Assembly: GCA_017449135.1 (NCBI GenBank)
Contig: JAFSKE010000047.1
Location: 1 to 40,238, forward strand
Length of the DNA stretch: 40,238 nucleotides
Reading direction: 5' to 3'
DNA from: Synergistaceae bacterium
Lineage (GTDB): Bacteria > Synergistota > Synergistia > Synergistales > Aminobacteriaceae
Part shown: piece after piece, positions 31,947-39,812 of the stretch
Position numbering within the stretch: the first letter of the stretch is position 1
How the letters are laid out: the number at the start of each line of letters is the position of its first letter
Position numbers and translations under genes: made by a program
Notes under the pieces: model-generated
What the model was told of the DNA's origin: nothing
Databases searched by the model: none
What the model saw: only the letters and a program-made list of their open reading frames with translations

Positions 31947-33422
31947 TTATGAAAGTTTTATGGCGTTCAAGAAATCTGCGTTTGTTTCAGTCTGCTTTAA
32001 TTTATCAAGTATCAGATTTAACGCTCCGGCCTCATCGATTCCTGCAATTCTTTTACGTAACATCCAAAGCCGTTTTAATTCCTCATCAGGCATTAATAAT
32101 TCTTCACGTCTTGTGCCTGATTTTGTAATGTCTATGGCAGGGAAAATTCTTTGGTCGGCAAGTTTTCTTGATAAATGCAATTCCATATTTCCTGTGCCTT
32201 TGAACTCTTCATAAATAACATCGTCCATTCTGCTGCCTGTATCAGTTAAAGCAGTTCCGATTATCGTAAGACTTCCGCCCTCTTCAAAATTTCTTGCTGC
32301 ACCGAAAAATCTTTTTGGAAAATACAAACCCGAAGGATCAAGACCGCCCGATAAAGTTCTTCCCGAAGGAGGTACAGTGAGGTTTGAAGCTCGTGCAAGT
32401 CTGGTAATCGAATCTAAGAGAATTACGACATCTCTTTTTGCCTCGACAAGCCTTTTTGCTTTTTCAAGTGCCAAATTTGCGACTCTTATATGTTCGTCAG
32501 CAGGTCTGTCGAAAGTTGATGCAATGACTTCACCGTCAACAGATCTTGCAATATCCGTAACTTCTTCGGGGCGTTCGTCGATTAACAAAGCCATGATTAT
32601 AACGTCAGGGAAATTTTCGGCTATTGCACAGGCAATTCGTTTTAACACAGTAGTTTTTCCTGCTTTTGGAGGCGAAACAAGTAAAGCTCTCTGTCCAAAT
32701 CCTATAGGTGCAAACATGTCGATTAATCTTGTCGCTAAATCTTTTGGATCATATTCAAGACTTAATCTTTTATCCGGAAAAATCGGTGTAAGCTGTGCGA
32801 AAATCGGTCTTCTTCGTGAATGTTCAGGGTCTGAAAAATTCACGGTCTCGACTCTCAATAATGCTTCGTAATGTTCTTGATCTCTCGGAGGTCTGATTAA
32901 TCCCCAAATTACATCGCCGTTACGAAGTCCGAAACGCCTAATCTGTGAAGATGACAAATAAACGTCGTTATCAGTCGGAAGCATTCCCTTTGGACGCAAA
33001 AATCCGAAATTCTCCGGCAAAATCTCCAAAGTTCCGCCGCCAAATCTGTAATTCATACTTTCAGCCTGAGCCTTGAGAATCGAAATTATTAAATCGTCCT
33101 TACGCATTGAAACAGGAACATTAATTCCGATTTCCTTTGCAAGTTTTCTCAAGTCCGCAAGATTTCTCACGGATAACATAGCATAAGTATATTTTGGCTT
33201 AGGGTGTTGAACTACATCACGCTTTTTATTTTTTGGGTCTGATTTCTTTTGTGCTGAATCTGAATCCGAATCATCGTCATCAATTTCACCGTCGATTTCG
33301 TCGCCTTCAAAATCTTCATCGTAGATTATGGCTTCGTCGTCCTGTTCGATTTCATTCTCATTCTGACCGGCCAAATCCTGCGTATACTCGTCTGTATCTT
33401 GTAAATCTTCTCTTAATGGCAT
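31947..33422 (-). CDS. rho: Transcription termination factor Rho
   Basis: Hexameric RNA helicase that ends transcription. The 491-residue protein has the Rho_N-type domain (LADLRKLAKEIGINVPVSMR, about 86-125). The cold-shock RNA-binding domain carries GTLEILPENFGFLR (about 130-200). The ATPase core has Walker A PPKAGKTTVLKRI, Walker B DVVILLDSITRLARA, the Q-loop region LTVPPSGRTLSGGLDP and the R-loop DITKSGTRREELL. Residues about 9-72 are an acidic insertion rich in Asp and Glu that E. coli Rho lacks. It is likely important here because several gene pairs converge with no intrinsic terminator visible. Confidence 0.96.
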   Translation of the reverse strand: MPLREDLQDTDEYTQDLAGQNENEIEQDDEAIIYDEDFEGDEIDGEIDDDDSDSDSAQKKSDPKNKKRDVVQHPKPKYTYAMLSVRNLADLRKLAKEIGINVPVSMRKDDLIISILKAQAESMNYRFGGGTLEILPENFGFLRPKGMLPTDNDVYLSSSQIRRFGLRNGDVIWGLIRPPRDQEHYEALLRVETVNFSDPEHSRRRPIFAQLTPIFPDKRLSLEYDPKDLATRLIDMFAPIGFGQRALLVSPPKAGKTTVLKRIACAIAENFPDVIIMALLIDERPEEVTDIARSVDGEVIASTFDRPADEHIRVANLALEKAKRLVEAKRDVVILLDSITRLARASNLTVPPSGRTLSGGLDPSGLYFPKRFFGAARNFEEGGSLTIIGTALTDTGSRMDDVIYEEFKGTGNMELHLSRKLADQRIFPAIDITKSGTRREELLMPDEELKRLWMLRKRIAGIDEAGALNLILDKLKQTETNADFLNAIKLS

Positions 33423-33458
33423 TTATCAAATTTCCTTTGTATTATGAATTCGTAATAA

Positions 33459-33480
33459 AACCCCTCCGCAGTGGGAGAGG
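33459..33480. repeat. Degenerate fragment of the interspersed repeat
   Basis: AACCCCTCCGCAGTGGGAGAGG keeps the outer border (AACCCCTCC) and the end of hairpin 2 (GGGAGAGG) but has lost hairpin 1. It lies between pfkA and rho. Confidence 0.5.
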
Positions 33481-33496
33481 CACATAATAGAGATGT

Positions 33497-34462
33497 TTAA
33501 TTCATTTTGTTTATTAAGCTCAACATTTCAGGGCTTAATGATTTATGTTCGCTCCAGGCTCTTTCAAGAGGGCTTAAAACGAGTTTATGGTTAATGTTTC
33601 CTACCATCATTCCTGATTTCCCGATCATCAAATTCTCTGTGGCAAAAGCTCCCATTCTCGTAGCAAGTACAACGTCAAATGAAGTCGGGTGTCCGCCTCT
33701 TTGAATGTAACCGAGAACCGTAACTCTTGCATCATATCCGCCGGCATCTTGTAATTGTTCTTTCATTTCCGCCGCCGTCATAACACCTTCAGCTAATATT
33801 ATTAACGTATGGCTTCTGTGTTGTGAATAAGAACTTTTCAGACGCTTTGTTAAATCTCCAATGCTTAATGGCAGCTCTGGAACGATAACGTATTCAGCAC
33901 CTGTAGCGACTGCAACTTCCAGAGCTAAAAAACCTGCGTTTCGTCCCATAACTTCAACGATGAATAATCTTTCATGACTTGATGCAGTATCACGCAATTT
34001 CATGATAGCTTCGAGAGCCGTATTAACTGCCGTGTCAAATCCGATTGTTTCGTCAGTTCCCGTTATGTCATTGTCGATAGTTCCGGGAATACCGATTGTG
34101 GGAAAACCTAAATCATGAAGAGCCTTTGCACCGTGAAAAGATCCGTCTCCGCCGATTACAACAAGTCCGTCGATTCCTGCTTCTTTCATTTTTGAAAGAG
34201 CTTCTTCGCGTCCCTCAGGAGTTTTGAATCTATCACTTCTGGCAGTCCTTAAAATAGTTCCGCCGTGATGAATGATTCCTCCTACAGCAGCACGATCGAG
34301 TTTAATAAAATCTCCCTCGATTAAACCTTCATAGCCCCTGCGAACGCCGATACATTCCTTGTCATTGAACATACAGGTTCTCGCAACCGCACGAACTGCA
34401 GCATTCATACCTGGAGAGTCTCCGCCGCTTGTTAAGACAGCGATTCGATCCATTTTTGCCAT
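33497..34462 (-). CDS. pfkA: ATP-dependent 6-phosphofructokinase
   Basis: Phosphorylates fructose 6-phosphate in glycolysis (EC 2.7.1.11). The 321-residue length is standard for bacterial PfkA. Motifs in order are TSGGDSPGMNAAVRA (ATP site), GGIIHHGGTILRTARS, GGDGSFHGAKAL, GTIDNDITGTDETIGFDTA with catalytic Asp130, VEVMGRNAGFLAL and LGYIQRGGHPTSFD. Gly at position 105 of the GGDGS motif is typical of ATP rather than pyrophosphate enzymes. AAAGGAAG stands about 12 bases before the ATG. It lies upstream of rho on the same strand. Confidence 0.95.
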   Translation of the reverse strand: MAKMDRIAVLTSGGDSPGMNAAVRAVARTCMFNDKECIGVRRGYEGLIEGDFIKLDRAAVGGIIHHGGTILRTARSDRFKTPEGREEALSKMKEAGIDGLVVIGGDGSFHGAKALHDLGFPTIGIPGTIDNDITGTDETIGFDTAVNTALEAIMKLRDTASSHERLFIVEVMGRNAGFLALEVAVATGAEYVIVPELPLSIGDLTKRLKSSYSQHRSHTLIILAEGVMTAAEMKEQLQDAGGYDARVTVLGYIQRGGHPTSFDVVLATRMGAFATENLMIGKSGMMVGNINHKLVLSPLERAWSEHKSLSPEMLSLINKMN

Positions 34463-34506
34463 AATAAAAAATAACTTCCTTTCAAAATTATTTTAATAAT
34501 ATTTTC

Positions 34507-35271
34507 CTACTTTGATTGTAATTCGTCTATTCGTGAATTTACATCTTCATATTCTTTGTTGAGAGCGTCAAGCTGTTTTTGTAATGCTTCACGATCTGCT
34601 TTGAGTTTGTCAGACCTTTTGATGAGTCTGTCAGCTTCGAGTCTGTCGGCTGCTTTACCTCCAGAGATTGATCCCCTGTCTTTTTTCAAATCCCAAATCC
34701 AGATTATATCGCCATTAGTTGATGCTGCTAAACTTACGGCACTGTCAAAAATTAATCTGATTTCTTTTGCACCTGCTAAAATTTCCTTGCCTGTTTTAGG
34801 GTCATATCTCGGAAAATAAACCATGCCGTCTCTTGCACCTAAAATCTTGAAATTAAATCTTCGGTCATAATCAATCGGTTCATATTTATTTTTTCCGATT
34901 CTAAGTGTTATGTGCTTGTCGAAGGGAGCTGCGTACATCGGGATTCCTCGAACGTACATGTCAAGGTGAAAAGGAATACACTCTGCAAGATTCAAATTTT
35001 TTAGCAAAGTATATTTGTAATTTTCCATTTCGTCATTGGTCCAGAGATTTTTTTCGGCTTCACTTTGAATCAATGCCTCGACATATTCATTTGAGTAATA
35101 AGTCGCTTTGATTTTCAGGCTTTGTTCACTGCTTGTGTCTCTAAAAAAATTCTCATGCGACCAAGCTGCTAAGACTGGATTAACTTTTTCTGCCGCGAAT
35201 GATTCTGTTACAATCAGAAACGTAATCGCAGTAATTGAAATTAAAAACGCTGAAACTTTTTTGTTGCTCAT
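34507..35271 (-). CDS. Secreted protein of unknown function with coiled-coil tail
   Basis: A 254-residue exported protein with a clean signal peptide (residues 1-26, VSAFLISITAITFLIV, cleaved after SFAA). The middle (about 40-190) is a mixed alpha/beta region of no family I recognise, with TLRIGKNKYEPIDYDRRFNF and ILAGAKEIRLIFD. Residues about 205-254 are a highly charged coiled coil (KLKADREALQKQLDALNKEY). AAAGGAA lies nine bases before the ATG. It is the first gene of the run into pfkA, rho and M20, but the products suggest no shared function. Confidence 0.6.
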   Translation of the reverse strand: MSNKKVSAFLISITAITFLIVTESFAAEKVNPVLAAWSHENFFRDTSSEQSLKIKATYYSNEYVEALIQSEAEKNLWTNDEMENYKYTLLKNLNLAECIPFHLDMYVRGIPMYAAPFDKHITLRIGKNKYEPIDYDRRFNFKILGARDGMVYFPRYDPKTGKEILAGAKEIRLIFDSAVSLAASTNGDIIWIWDLKKDRGSISGGKAADRLEADRLIKRSDKLKADREALQKQLDALNKEYEDVNSRIDELQSK

Positions 35272-35437
35272 TTCAGAAATTCCTTTCTATTTTCAAAAAT
35301 TGCACACATTGGGATTGAAAAAATGAATTAAAAAACTTCGTGAGTATTATACAACAAAATATATTAAATTCGGAATAATTTATTATGCTGAAAAAAAATA
35401 TTATAATTATACGAAAATTTGTAAAGGAGTTTTTTTT
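35272..35437. promoter_or_regulatory. AT-rich divergent promoter region
   Basis: This gap separates the minus-strand secreted protein gene and the plus-strand M15 peptidase gene. On the minus strand TATAAT is at 35351-35346, with a weak TTCCGA about 18 bases upstream (35375-35370). On the plus strand TATAAT is at 35402-35407, 31 bases before the M15 start, with only TTTATT near the -35 position. Nothing else was found here. Confidence 0.4.
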
Positions 35438-36112
35438 ATGTTAAAAACAATTTTGACAGTATTACTCATAGTTTTAACGTTTTCGACTTCATTTGCTGAC
35501 GAAAATTTTTATATTTCGGAAATCAGCGATGAAATTTTTGCACGTATCAAAGGCAAATCATTCAAAGACGACTGCACTTTACCCGTTGAAGATTTGAGAT
35601 ATTTGCATGTTCTTCACAAGGATTTAGACGGAAAAACCCACGAGGGCGAAATGATCTGCAATAAATACATTGCTGATGACGTACTCGAAATTTTGAAAAA
35701 ACTTTTTGAGGCCGATTACCCGATTGAAAAAATCCGTCTCGTTGACGAATATAACGCCGACGATGAGCTTTCAATGCGTGATAATAACTCGTCAAGTTTT
35801 AATTTCCGTTTCATTTCTCACACAACAAAAATTTCAAAGCACGGTTTAGGTCTTGCAGTTGACATTAACACTTTGTACAATCCTTACACAAAAGTTGTTG
35901 ACGGCAAAAGGATTTTAGAACCTGCAACGGCCGGAGAATATGTTGACAGGACAAAAGATTTCCCGTACAAAATTGATGAGAATGATTTATGCTATAAACT
36001 TTTCATCGAAAAAGGTTTTGAATGGGGCGGAAGCTGGAAAAGTGCGAAAGATTATCAGCATTTTGAAATTCCCGATGATGTCGTAGCGAAACTCTACCCC
36101 AATAATAAATAA
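35438..36112 (+). CDS. Secreted M15-family peptidase (D-Ala-D-Ala carboxypeptidase/endolysin type)
   Basis: A 224-residue exported zinc peptidase acting on peptidoglycan peptides. Residues 1-20 form a signal peptide (ILTVLLIVLTFSTSFA). The M15 core shows HGLGLAVDINTLYNPY, where His and Asp bind zinc, then GFEWGGSWKSAKDYQHFE with the catalytic Asp region and the third zinc ligand His. This matches the M15C group containing phage L-alanyl-D-glutamate peptidases, so both carboxypeptidase and endopeptidase activity are possible. AAAGGAG precedes the ATG by nine bases. It converges on the AEC gene with three bases between stops. Confidence 0.87.
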   Translation: MLKTILTVLLIVLTFSTSFADENFYISEISDEIFARIKGKSFKDDCTLPVEDLRYLHVLHKDLDGKTHEGEMICNKYIADDVLEILKKLFEADYPIEKIRLVDEYNADDELSMRDNNSSSFNFRFISHTTKISKHGLGLAVDINTLYNPYTKVVDGKRILEPATAGEYVDRTKDFPYKIDENDLCYKLFIEKGFEWGGSWKSAKDYQHFEIPDDVVAKLYPNNK

Positions 36113-36115
36113 TTT

Positions 36116-37057
36116 TCACATTAAGCCAGAACTCTTTAATATCAGAGTCCATAAAAATATAGTTAAAATCGAAATAATGGTAGTAGTGCAGACAAGTTGA
36201 CCGGCGAGCTGACCGTCTGCACCCATTGCTACTGCCATAGGGTATGACGAAACAGCAGCAGGTGCAGCGAAAATTATCATCATCGCACACAAACTCTGTT
36301 CACGAAATCCGAATAAAATTGAAACAGGCATGAAAATTAACGGAACTATTAACATTCTCAAAAATATTCCCCATGATAATAATCTCGTGTCTGTGTTTTC
36401 TCTTGCCATGTCAAGACCGATTCCGAGCGATATAAAACTCATTGTCGTTGTCGAATTTGCTACACTCCTTACGACTGACCAAACAGGAACAGGAATTTTA
36501 ATGTGAAAAAATTTGAAGATGAACGCTAAAATTGCTCCGATTATCATAGGATTTTTAAGAATTGCGACCGAAAGCCCGAAGAAATTTGTTTTGCCGGAAC
36601 GATTTAATTCTAAAATTATTGCGGCATAAATATTTATCGCAGGAATTACAACAACGCTTAACATAACGACTGCTCCGATATTGCCTTCACCGTACAAAGC
36701 CTCCGACACCGCAACGCCGAACAAAATATAATTTCCTCTTACAACGGCCTGAGCAAGCGATGCAGATTTATTCCCGTCATCAGTAAGAAATTTTGAGATC
36801 ACGATACTGAAAAAGAAAAGCAGTGTTATACAAATTCCCGCAAAAATCATTTCTTTCACTGCCAACCCCTGTGAAAAATCCATGTCATAAATATTTTTGA
36901 ATAACAGTGTCGGCATGAAAATTTTGAATAAAATCCTGTCAACTTCTTTCATTGCAGGGCGTGTAATCATTCCCTTTATTCTCGTGAACCAGCCTAAAAT
37001 TATCAATAACATCATGGGAGTTACAACTTTGACGGCAGCAAAAAAACTCTCGCTCAT
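36116..37057 (-). CDS. AEC-family transporter
   Basis: A 313-residue integral membrane protein of the auxin efflux carrier family. It has about ten hydrophobic segments in two similar halves: the first begins VVTPMMLLIILGWFTRIKGM, and the second begins near FILKNPMIIGAI-type sequence (ILKNPMIIGAILAFIF). FISLGIGLDMA and AAPAAVSSYPMAVAMGAD are conserved turns, the latter close to the family C-terminus. Bacterial members move malonate, malate or other organic acids. The substrate here is unknown. AGGAG lies about 12 bases before the ATG. A repeat pair separates it from ispE upstream. Confidence 0.87.
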   Translation of the reverse strand: MSESFFAAVKVVTPMMLLIILGWFTRIKGMITRPAMKEVDRILFKIFMPTLLFKNIYDMDFSQGLAVKEMIFAGICITLLFFFSIVISKFLTDDGNKSASLAQAVVRGNYILFGVAVSEALYGEGNIGAVVMLSVVVIPAINIYAAIILELNRSGKTNFFGLSVAILKNPMIIGAILAFIFKFFHIKIPVPVWSVVRSVANSTTTMSFISLGIGLDMARENTDTRLLSWGIFLRMLIVPLIFMPVSILFGFREQSLCAMMIIFAAPAAVSSYPMAVAMGADGQLAGQLVCTTTIISILTIFLWTLILKSSGLM

Positions 37058-37099
37058 AATAAATAATTTCTCCTACAAAATAAATTTTCCTTACAAATA

Positions 37100-37195
37100 A
37101 ACCTCTCTGTCAAACAAGTTTGACATCTCCCCTTACTAAGGGGAGACAATGCCTCTCCGTTTTGCGGGGAGGTGTCTCGTAGAGACGGAGGGGTT
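37100..37195. repeat. Head-to-head pair of interspersed double-hairpin repeats
   Basis: Copy one (37100-37147, plus): AACCTCTCT, hairpin 1 GTCAAAC-AA-GTTTGAC, hairpin 2 TCTCCCCTTactAAGGGGAGA. Copy two (37152-37195, minus): hairpin 2 CCTCTCCGttttGCGGGGAGG and hairpin 1 GTCTC-GTA-GAGAC, ending GGAGGGGTT. The border of copy two overlaps the ispE stop codon. This is the best-preserved pair in the window and shows the two subtypes side by side. Confidence 0.88.
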
Positions 37196-37991
37196 AAAAA
37201 TATAAAACGTGTTTAATGTAATTTGGCCATTCAAAATTAAAACTCTCACGGAGAATCGCAAACGCCGAACTTCCCGAGCCCGTAATTCCCCAAGCTAAAG
37301 CAGCCCCCGAATTTTCAAAAATCGAAAAAATTTCGTTATATTTCGGGTGATCTTTAATCAGAACTTTTGAAAAATCATTCGGCAATAATCCAAGCTGTTT
37401 ACCGTCATGAGCATTTGCATGATAAATATCTTTCGTTTCAGTCCTCGCAAGCATCGTGTCAACCTGATAACCAAATTCGTCAAGTTCAGAATATGCTTTT
37501 TTAGTTTCAGTCTGCCAGTTAGGAATCACGATTACTCCGTGCGGTTCAAGTTCTTTCATTGGTTCGATGTGTTCGCCGATACCCGAAATCAGAGCCATTT
37601 TTAAGTCCGAACATAAAAACGGAACATCAGCACCGACTTTTGCAGCAATTTTTTCAGCCCCTATAGCTTTCAAGACTGCTGCGGCATTTCCTGAACCTGC
37701 TCCAAGTCCTGAACCGGGCGGAATGCTTTTATGAATTTTCACGTTTAGCGGAGGAATTTTGAAACCATTTTCACGTGCAATTCTTAAAGCCTTAGCTACG
37801 ATATTTTCTCCCGTTAAATTTATGTTCGCACTAACTTCGTCATTTTTCCCTGAAGCCTTTGAAATATAGAGAACGTCCCCCGAAGGAATTTTGAGGAACG
37901 TTGAAACTATATTGTGATAACCATCAGGGCGTTTGTTAATGACTCTGAGAGTTAAATTTAATTTTGCGAATGTCGGTAATATTAAACGCAT
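37194..37991 (-). CDS. ispE: 4-diphosphocytidyl-2-C-methyl-D-erythritol kinase
   Basis: GHMP kinase of the non-mevalonate isoprenoid pathway (EC 2.7.1.148). The N-terminus FAKLNLTLRVINKRPDGYHN is diagnostic. The ATP loop is IPPGSGLGAGSGNAAAVLKA, slightly altered from the usual GLGGGSS-x-A. GADVPF follows, and the third motif is GITGSGSSAFAI. At 265 residues it is a little shorter than E. coli IspE (283). The ATG at 37991 lies inside the last codons of ilvE, a ten-base overlap. The stop codon is formed at the border of an interspersed repeat, so the repeat may have set the C-terminus. Confidence 0.9.
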   Translation of the reverse strand: MRLILPTFAKLNLTLRVINKRPDGYHNIVSTFLKIPSGDVLYISKASGKNDEVSANINLTGENIVAKALRIARENGFKIPPLNVKIHKSIPPGSGLGAGSGNAAAVLKAIGAEKIAAKVGADVPFLCSDLKMALISGIGEHIEPMKELEPHGVIVIPNWQTETKKAYSELDEFGYQVDTMLARTETKDIYHANAHDGKQLGLLPNDFSKVLIKDHPKYNEIFSIFENSGAALAWGITGSGSSAFAILRESFNFEWPNYIKHVLYF

Positions 37992-39046
37992 TCCGTCCAA
38001 CCGAATTTGTCAGGTTTTGTCCCCCACTGAATGCCCGTTAATTCATCGTAGAGTTTTTGAGCAGTCTCGCCGATTTCAAAATTATTAACGGTGTATTTTT
38101 TGTCGTTGTAGAACAATTCGCCGATCGGAGAAATTACAGCAGCTGTACCTGTCCCGAATGCTTCTTCGAGTTTTCCGGATTCAGCTGCACCGATTAATTC
38201 GTCAACGCTCAACAATCTTTCTTCAACAGGCATTCCCCAGCTCTTCAAAACTTCGATGCAGGATTTTCGTGTAATTCCGCCTAAAATTGAACCGTTTTCA
38301 AGCGAAGGTGTTACAACAGTCCCGTTGATTTTGAACATTACATTCATAGCTCCGACTTCTTCAATATATTTTCTGTGAACTCCGTCAAGCCATAAAACCT
38401 GCGAATAACCTTTTGCAAGTGCCCTGTCTCCTGCTCTGTTTGAAGCTGCGTAATTTCCTCCGCATTTCGTGTAGCCTGTTCCGCCTCTGACTGCTCTGAC
38501 ATCTTCGGTTTCAAGCATGATTTTGACGGGTTTAATTCCTTCGGCGAAATAACTTCCGCTTGGTGAAAGAATAATCACGAAAATTGCGTTGTGAATACCA
38601 TGCAAAGCAAGTTCCGGATCAGTCGCAAAAATGAACGGACGAATATAAAGCGACGTACCTTTTTCCGAAGGAACCCAATTTCTGTCAATGTCAACAACTT
38701 TTCTGACTGCCTCAAGGAAAATTTCATTCGGAATTTGAGGAAGTCCGATTCTCTCGGCTGAAATGTTGATTCGTTTTGCGTTTTCGATTGCTCTGAAAAG
38801 ATGAATGCTTCCATCTGCCCAACGATATGCTTTCATGCCTTCAAAAACTGTGTTGGCATATTGAATACCGCTTCCCGCAGGATTGAGGGATAAATTTCCA
38901 TAAGGGATTATTCGGGGATTGTGCCATTTTTCAGCGTCGTTGTAATCCATTATGAACATGTGATCCGAAAAGATCGTGCCGAATCCTAATTTATCGCTTG
39001 GCGGTAATTTTCCGGGATTTTGATTTTTTGTGATGCTTATCTGCAT
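37982..39046 (-). CDS. ilvE: Branched-chain amino acid aminotransferase
   Basis: A PLP enzyme of fold type IV that transfers amino groups between 2-oxoglutarate and leucine, isoleucine or valine (EC 2.6.1.42). The 354-residue product belongs to the longer BCAT group. YANTVFEGMKAYR and RINISAERIGLP are in the N-terminal domain, YIRPFIFATDP follows, and Lys194 in GTGYTKCGGNYAAS is the predicted PLP lysine. GITRKSCIEVLKSWG and EEAFGTGTAAVISPIG complete the cofactor site. AAGGAG lies before the ATG. The threonine deaminase at 9879 belongs to the same broad pathway, but the genes are not linked. Confidence 0.95.
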   Translation of the reverse strand: MQISITKNQNPGKLPPSDKLGFGTIFSDHMFIMDYNDAEKWHNPRIIPYGNLSLNPAGSGIQYANTVFEGMKAYRWADGSIHLFRAIENAKRINISAERIGLPQIPNEIFLEAVRKVVDIDRNWVPSEKGTSLYIRPFIFATDPELALHGIHNAIFVIILSPSGSYFAEGIKPVKIMLETEDVRAVRGGTGYTKCGGNYAASNRAGDRALAKGYSQVLWLDGVHRKYIEEVGAMNVMFKINGTVVTPSLENGSILGGITRKSCIEVLKSWGMPVEERLLSVDELIGAAESGKLEEAFGTGTAAVISPIGELFYNDKKYTVNNFEIGETAQKLYDELTGIQWGTKPDKFGWTECV

Positions 39047-39091
39047 AAAAAAATTCTCCTTATTTATAAGTTTTCAATATTGTAACTCTTT

Positions 39092-39811
39092 TTATCGCAT
39101 TTCTTCAATGTGGTGAATATAATCAAGAGACCTCAAAGCCTCGATAATATCCTTGTGATTTTTGAATTTCTCAATGTCTCTCTGTCTTATCGTCATTGAA
39201 ACTGAATAAACGCTTAAACCTGAATTTAAGTATGCCGGATTCGATTCGATGTCGTCAATTTTTAATCCGAGTTTGCGAATCGTCGTTACAAAATCCTGCA
39301 AATTATATGTGTTTTTCAATTCCAAGTGAACTTCAAAATGATTTGAACGGTTTTTCAAAATTTTCTCGACTAAAGGAAGTTGGGAAATACAACATAAAAG
39401 TGCAACGAATGATATAAAACTTATCGTGTAAAGCCCTGCACCTGCCGACAGCCCTATAATTCCGCAGCCCCATAATCCCGCCGAAGTTGTTAAACCTTTA
39501 ATTTGATTTCGTGAGCTGAATAAAATTGAATTTCCGCTGATCATTGCAACTGAAACTACAGACGCTGCCGAAATTATCGGGATTCCGTTTTGAGTGTTTG
39601 AAATTATGCTTATATCAACCATTGCCGAAGTCGCCGAAGCCATAGCAACTATTATAAAAGTTCTCAAGCCTGCCGAGTGTCTTTTGCTTGAACGTTCGCA
39701 GCCTACCAATGATGTTAAAACTATAGCAAGACAGATTCTGAAAATTATTGAATAAACATTAATTTCCGCTGCCCATGTTCCGAGATATTCAATTAAGGGA
39801 TCATTAAACAT
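39092..39811 (-). CDS. MgtC/SapB family membrane protein
   Basis: A 239-residue inner membrane protein. The N-terminal half has four to five hydrophobic segments and the MgtC signature LTSLVGCERSSKRHSAGLRT. The C-terminal cytoplasmic domain (about 150-239, beginning FEVHLELKNTYNL) is ACT-like. In other bacteria MgtC relates to low-magnesium survival and ATP synthase control; here the role is only inferred. ATG at 39811 is one base after the galT stop, with AAGGAG inside the galT end. The extension up to 39853 re-reads galT out of frame and is rejected. Confidence 0.87.
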   Translation of the reverse strand: MFNDPLIEYLGTWAAEINVYSIIFRICLAIVLTSLVGCERSSKRHSAGLRTFIIVAMASATSAMVDISIISNTQNGIPIISAASVVSVAMISGNSILFSSRNQIKGLTTSAGLWGCGIIGLSAGAGLYTISFISFVALLCCISQLPLVEKILKNRSNHFEVHLELKNTYNLQDFVTTIRKLGLKIDDIESNPAYLNSGLSVYSVSMTIRQRDIEKFKNHKDIIEALRSLDYIHHIEEMR

Positions 39812-39812
39812 T

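Noticed and set aside
32377-32871. A 164-codon plus-strand ORF
   Set aside because: It lies antisense within the conserved ATPase core of rho and has no independent support.
4951-37195. Interspersed repeats as a CRISPR array
   Set aside because: Copies are scattered over 33 kb in both directions, with no regular spacers and no cas genes.
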